A stretch of 5,145 bases of DNA from Methanosarcinales archaeon (GTDB lineage Archaea > Halobacteriota > Methanosarcinia > Methanosarcinales > Methanogasteraceae). Position numbers and translations under genes: made by a program. The notes beneath the pieces were generated by a model. That model had not been told where the DNA came from, searched no databases, and saw only the letters and a program-made list of their open reading frames with translations. The stretch lies in NCBI GenBank assembly GCA_030672345.1, contig DAOVGO010000198.1, positions 1 to 5,145 of the forward strand, in the 5' to 3' direction. Below are positions 5,006-5,145 of the stretch, in pieces (position 1 is the stretch's first letter; each line of letters begins with the position of its first letter).

Positions 5006-5145
5006 ATGAATAAGAATATACTGATACCGTTTGTCGCGCTTATGGTACTGGCTATGGTTGGTGCTGCGAGTGCGGCTGAGGTGACGACGGTGGATAAGGT
5101 CGTGATCCGCGCCACTGTCCAGGATTATGACAAAGGCGAATACCA
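5006..5145 (+). CDS. Secreted or surface protein, N-terminus only (cut by the window end)
   Basis: Forty-six complete codons are visible and the frame is open at the last base. Residues 1-23 are a classic Sec signal peptide: a short basic start (MNKN), a hydrophobic core from I5 to about V18, and a cleavage site A21-S22-A23 before A24-E25. The mature part begins AEVTTVDKVVIRATVQDYDK and looks like the first strand of a beta-rich extracellular domain. Signal peptides of this style, together with a strong ribosome site and a long leader, are common for archaeal S-layer and other abundant surface proteins. Too little of the mature chain is present to assign a family. The start is fixed by GGAGGT 8 bases upstream. 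Confidence 0.8.
   Translation, partial: MNKNILIPFVALMVLAMVGAASAAEVTTVDKVVIRATVQDYDKGEY

Overview
The window reads as archaeal DNA, most likely from a methanogen-like or ANME-like member of the Methanomicrobia in the broad sense. Three things support this: an F420-dependent NADP reductase (npdG), an archaeal CDP-alcohol phosphatidyltransferase of the archaetidylinositol-phosphate synthase type, and a tungstate/molybdate-type ABC ATPase (wtpC). BRE/TATA-like promoters and short or absent leaders agree. Genus-level placement is not possible from the sequence alone. All recognised genes lie on the + strand.

Bases 1-152 hold no complete gene. They contain three tandem 12-base repeats, a G-rich stretch, and a promoter placed so that the first gene's transcript would be nearly leaderless. 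Bases 153-2416 form a compact cluster with 22- and 4-base gaps: a class I SAM-dependent methyltransferase with an unassigned N-terminal region, then npdG, then the membrane phosphatidyltransferase. The cluster may be an operon, although no single pathway obviously joins the three. npdG moves hydride between F420H2 and NADP, and the third enzyme makes the head group of inositol ether lipids.

A 177-base gap follows (2418-2594). It carries a small hairpin, a promoter, and an imperfect palindrome over the likely TATA box. wtpC comes next (2595-3662), complete in all ATPase motifs and with a C-terminal oxyanion-sensing (TOBE/Mop-like) region. Its permease and binding protein are not in the window.

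From about 3746 to 4684 the DNA turns strikingly A/T-rich and holds what looks like a transferred toxin-antitoxin pair. The first gene is an unrecognised 99-residue protein (probable antitoxin). It overlaps by 16 bases the start of a PIN-domain nuclease. The nuclease reading frame is broken after 22 codons; a +1 shift inside a window of about six bases restores a convincing 204-residue PIN protein. The gene is therefore a pseudogene, a programmed frameshift, or a sequencing error.

Bases 4685-5005 contain a third promoter with the same extended core as the other two, a short coding-looking stretch interrupted by UGA, and a perfect 6-bp hairpin. They end in a strong Shine-Dalgarno site for a secreted protein whose first 46 codons run off the window end. 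That protein has a clear signal peptide and may be an S-layer or other surface protein.
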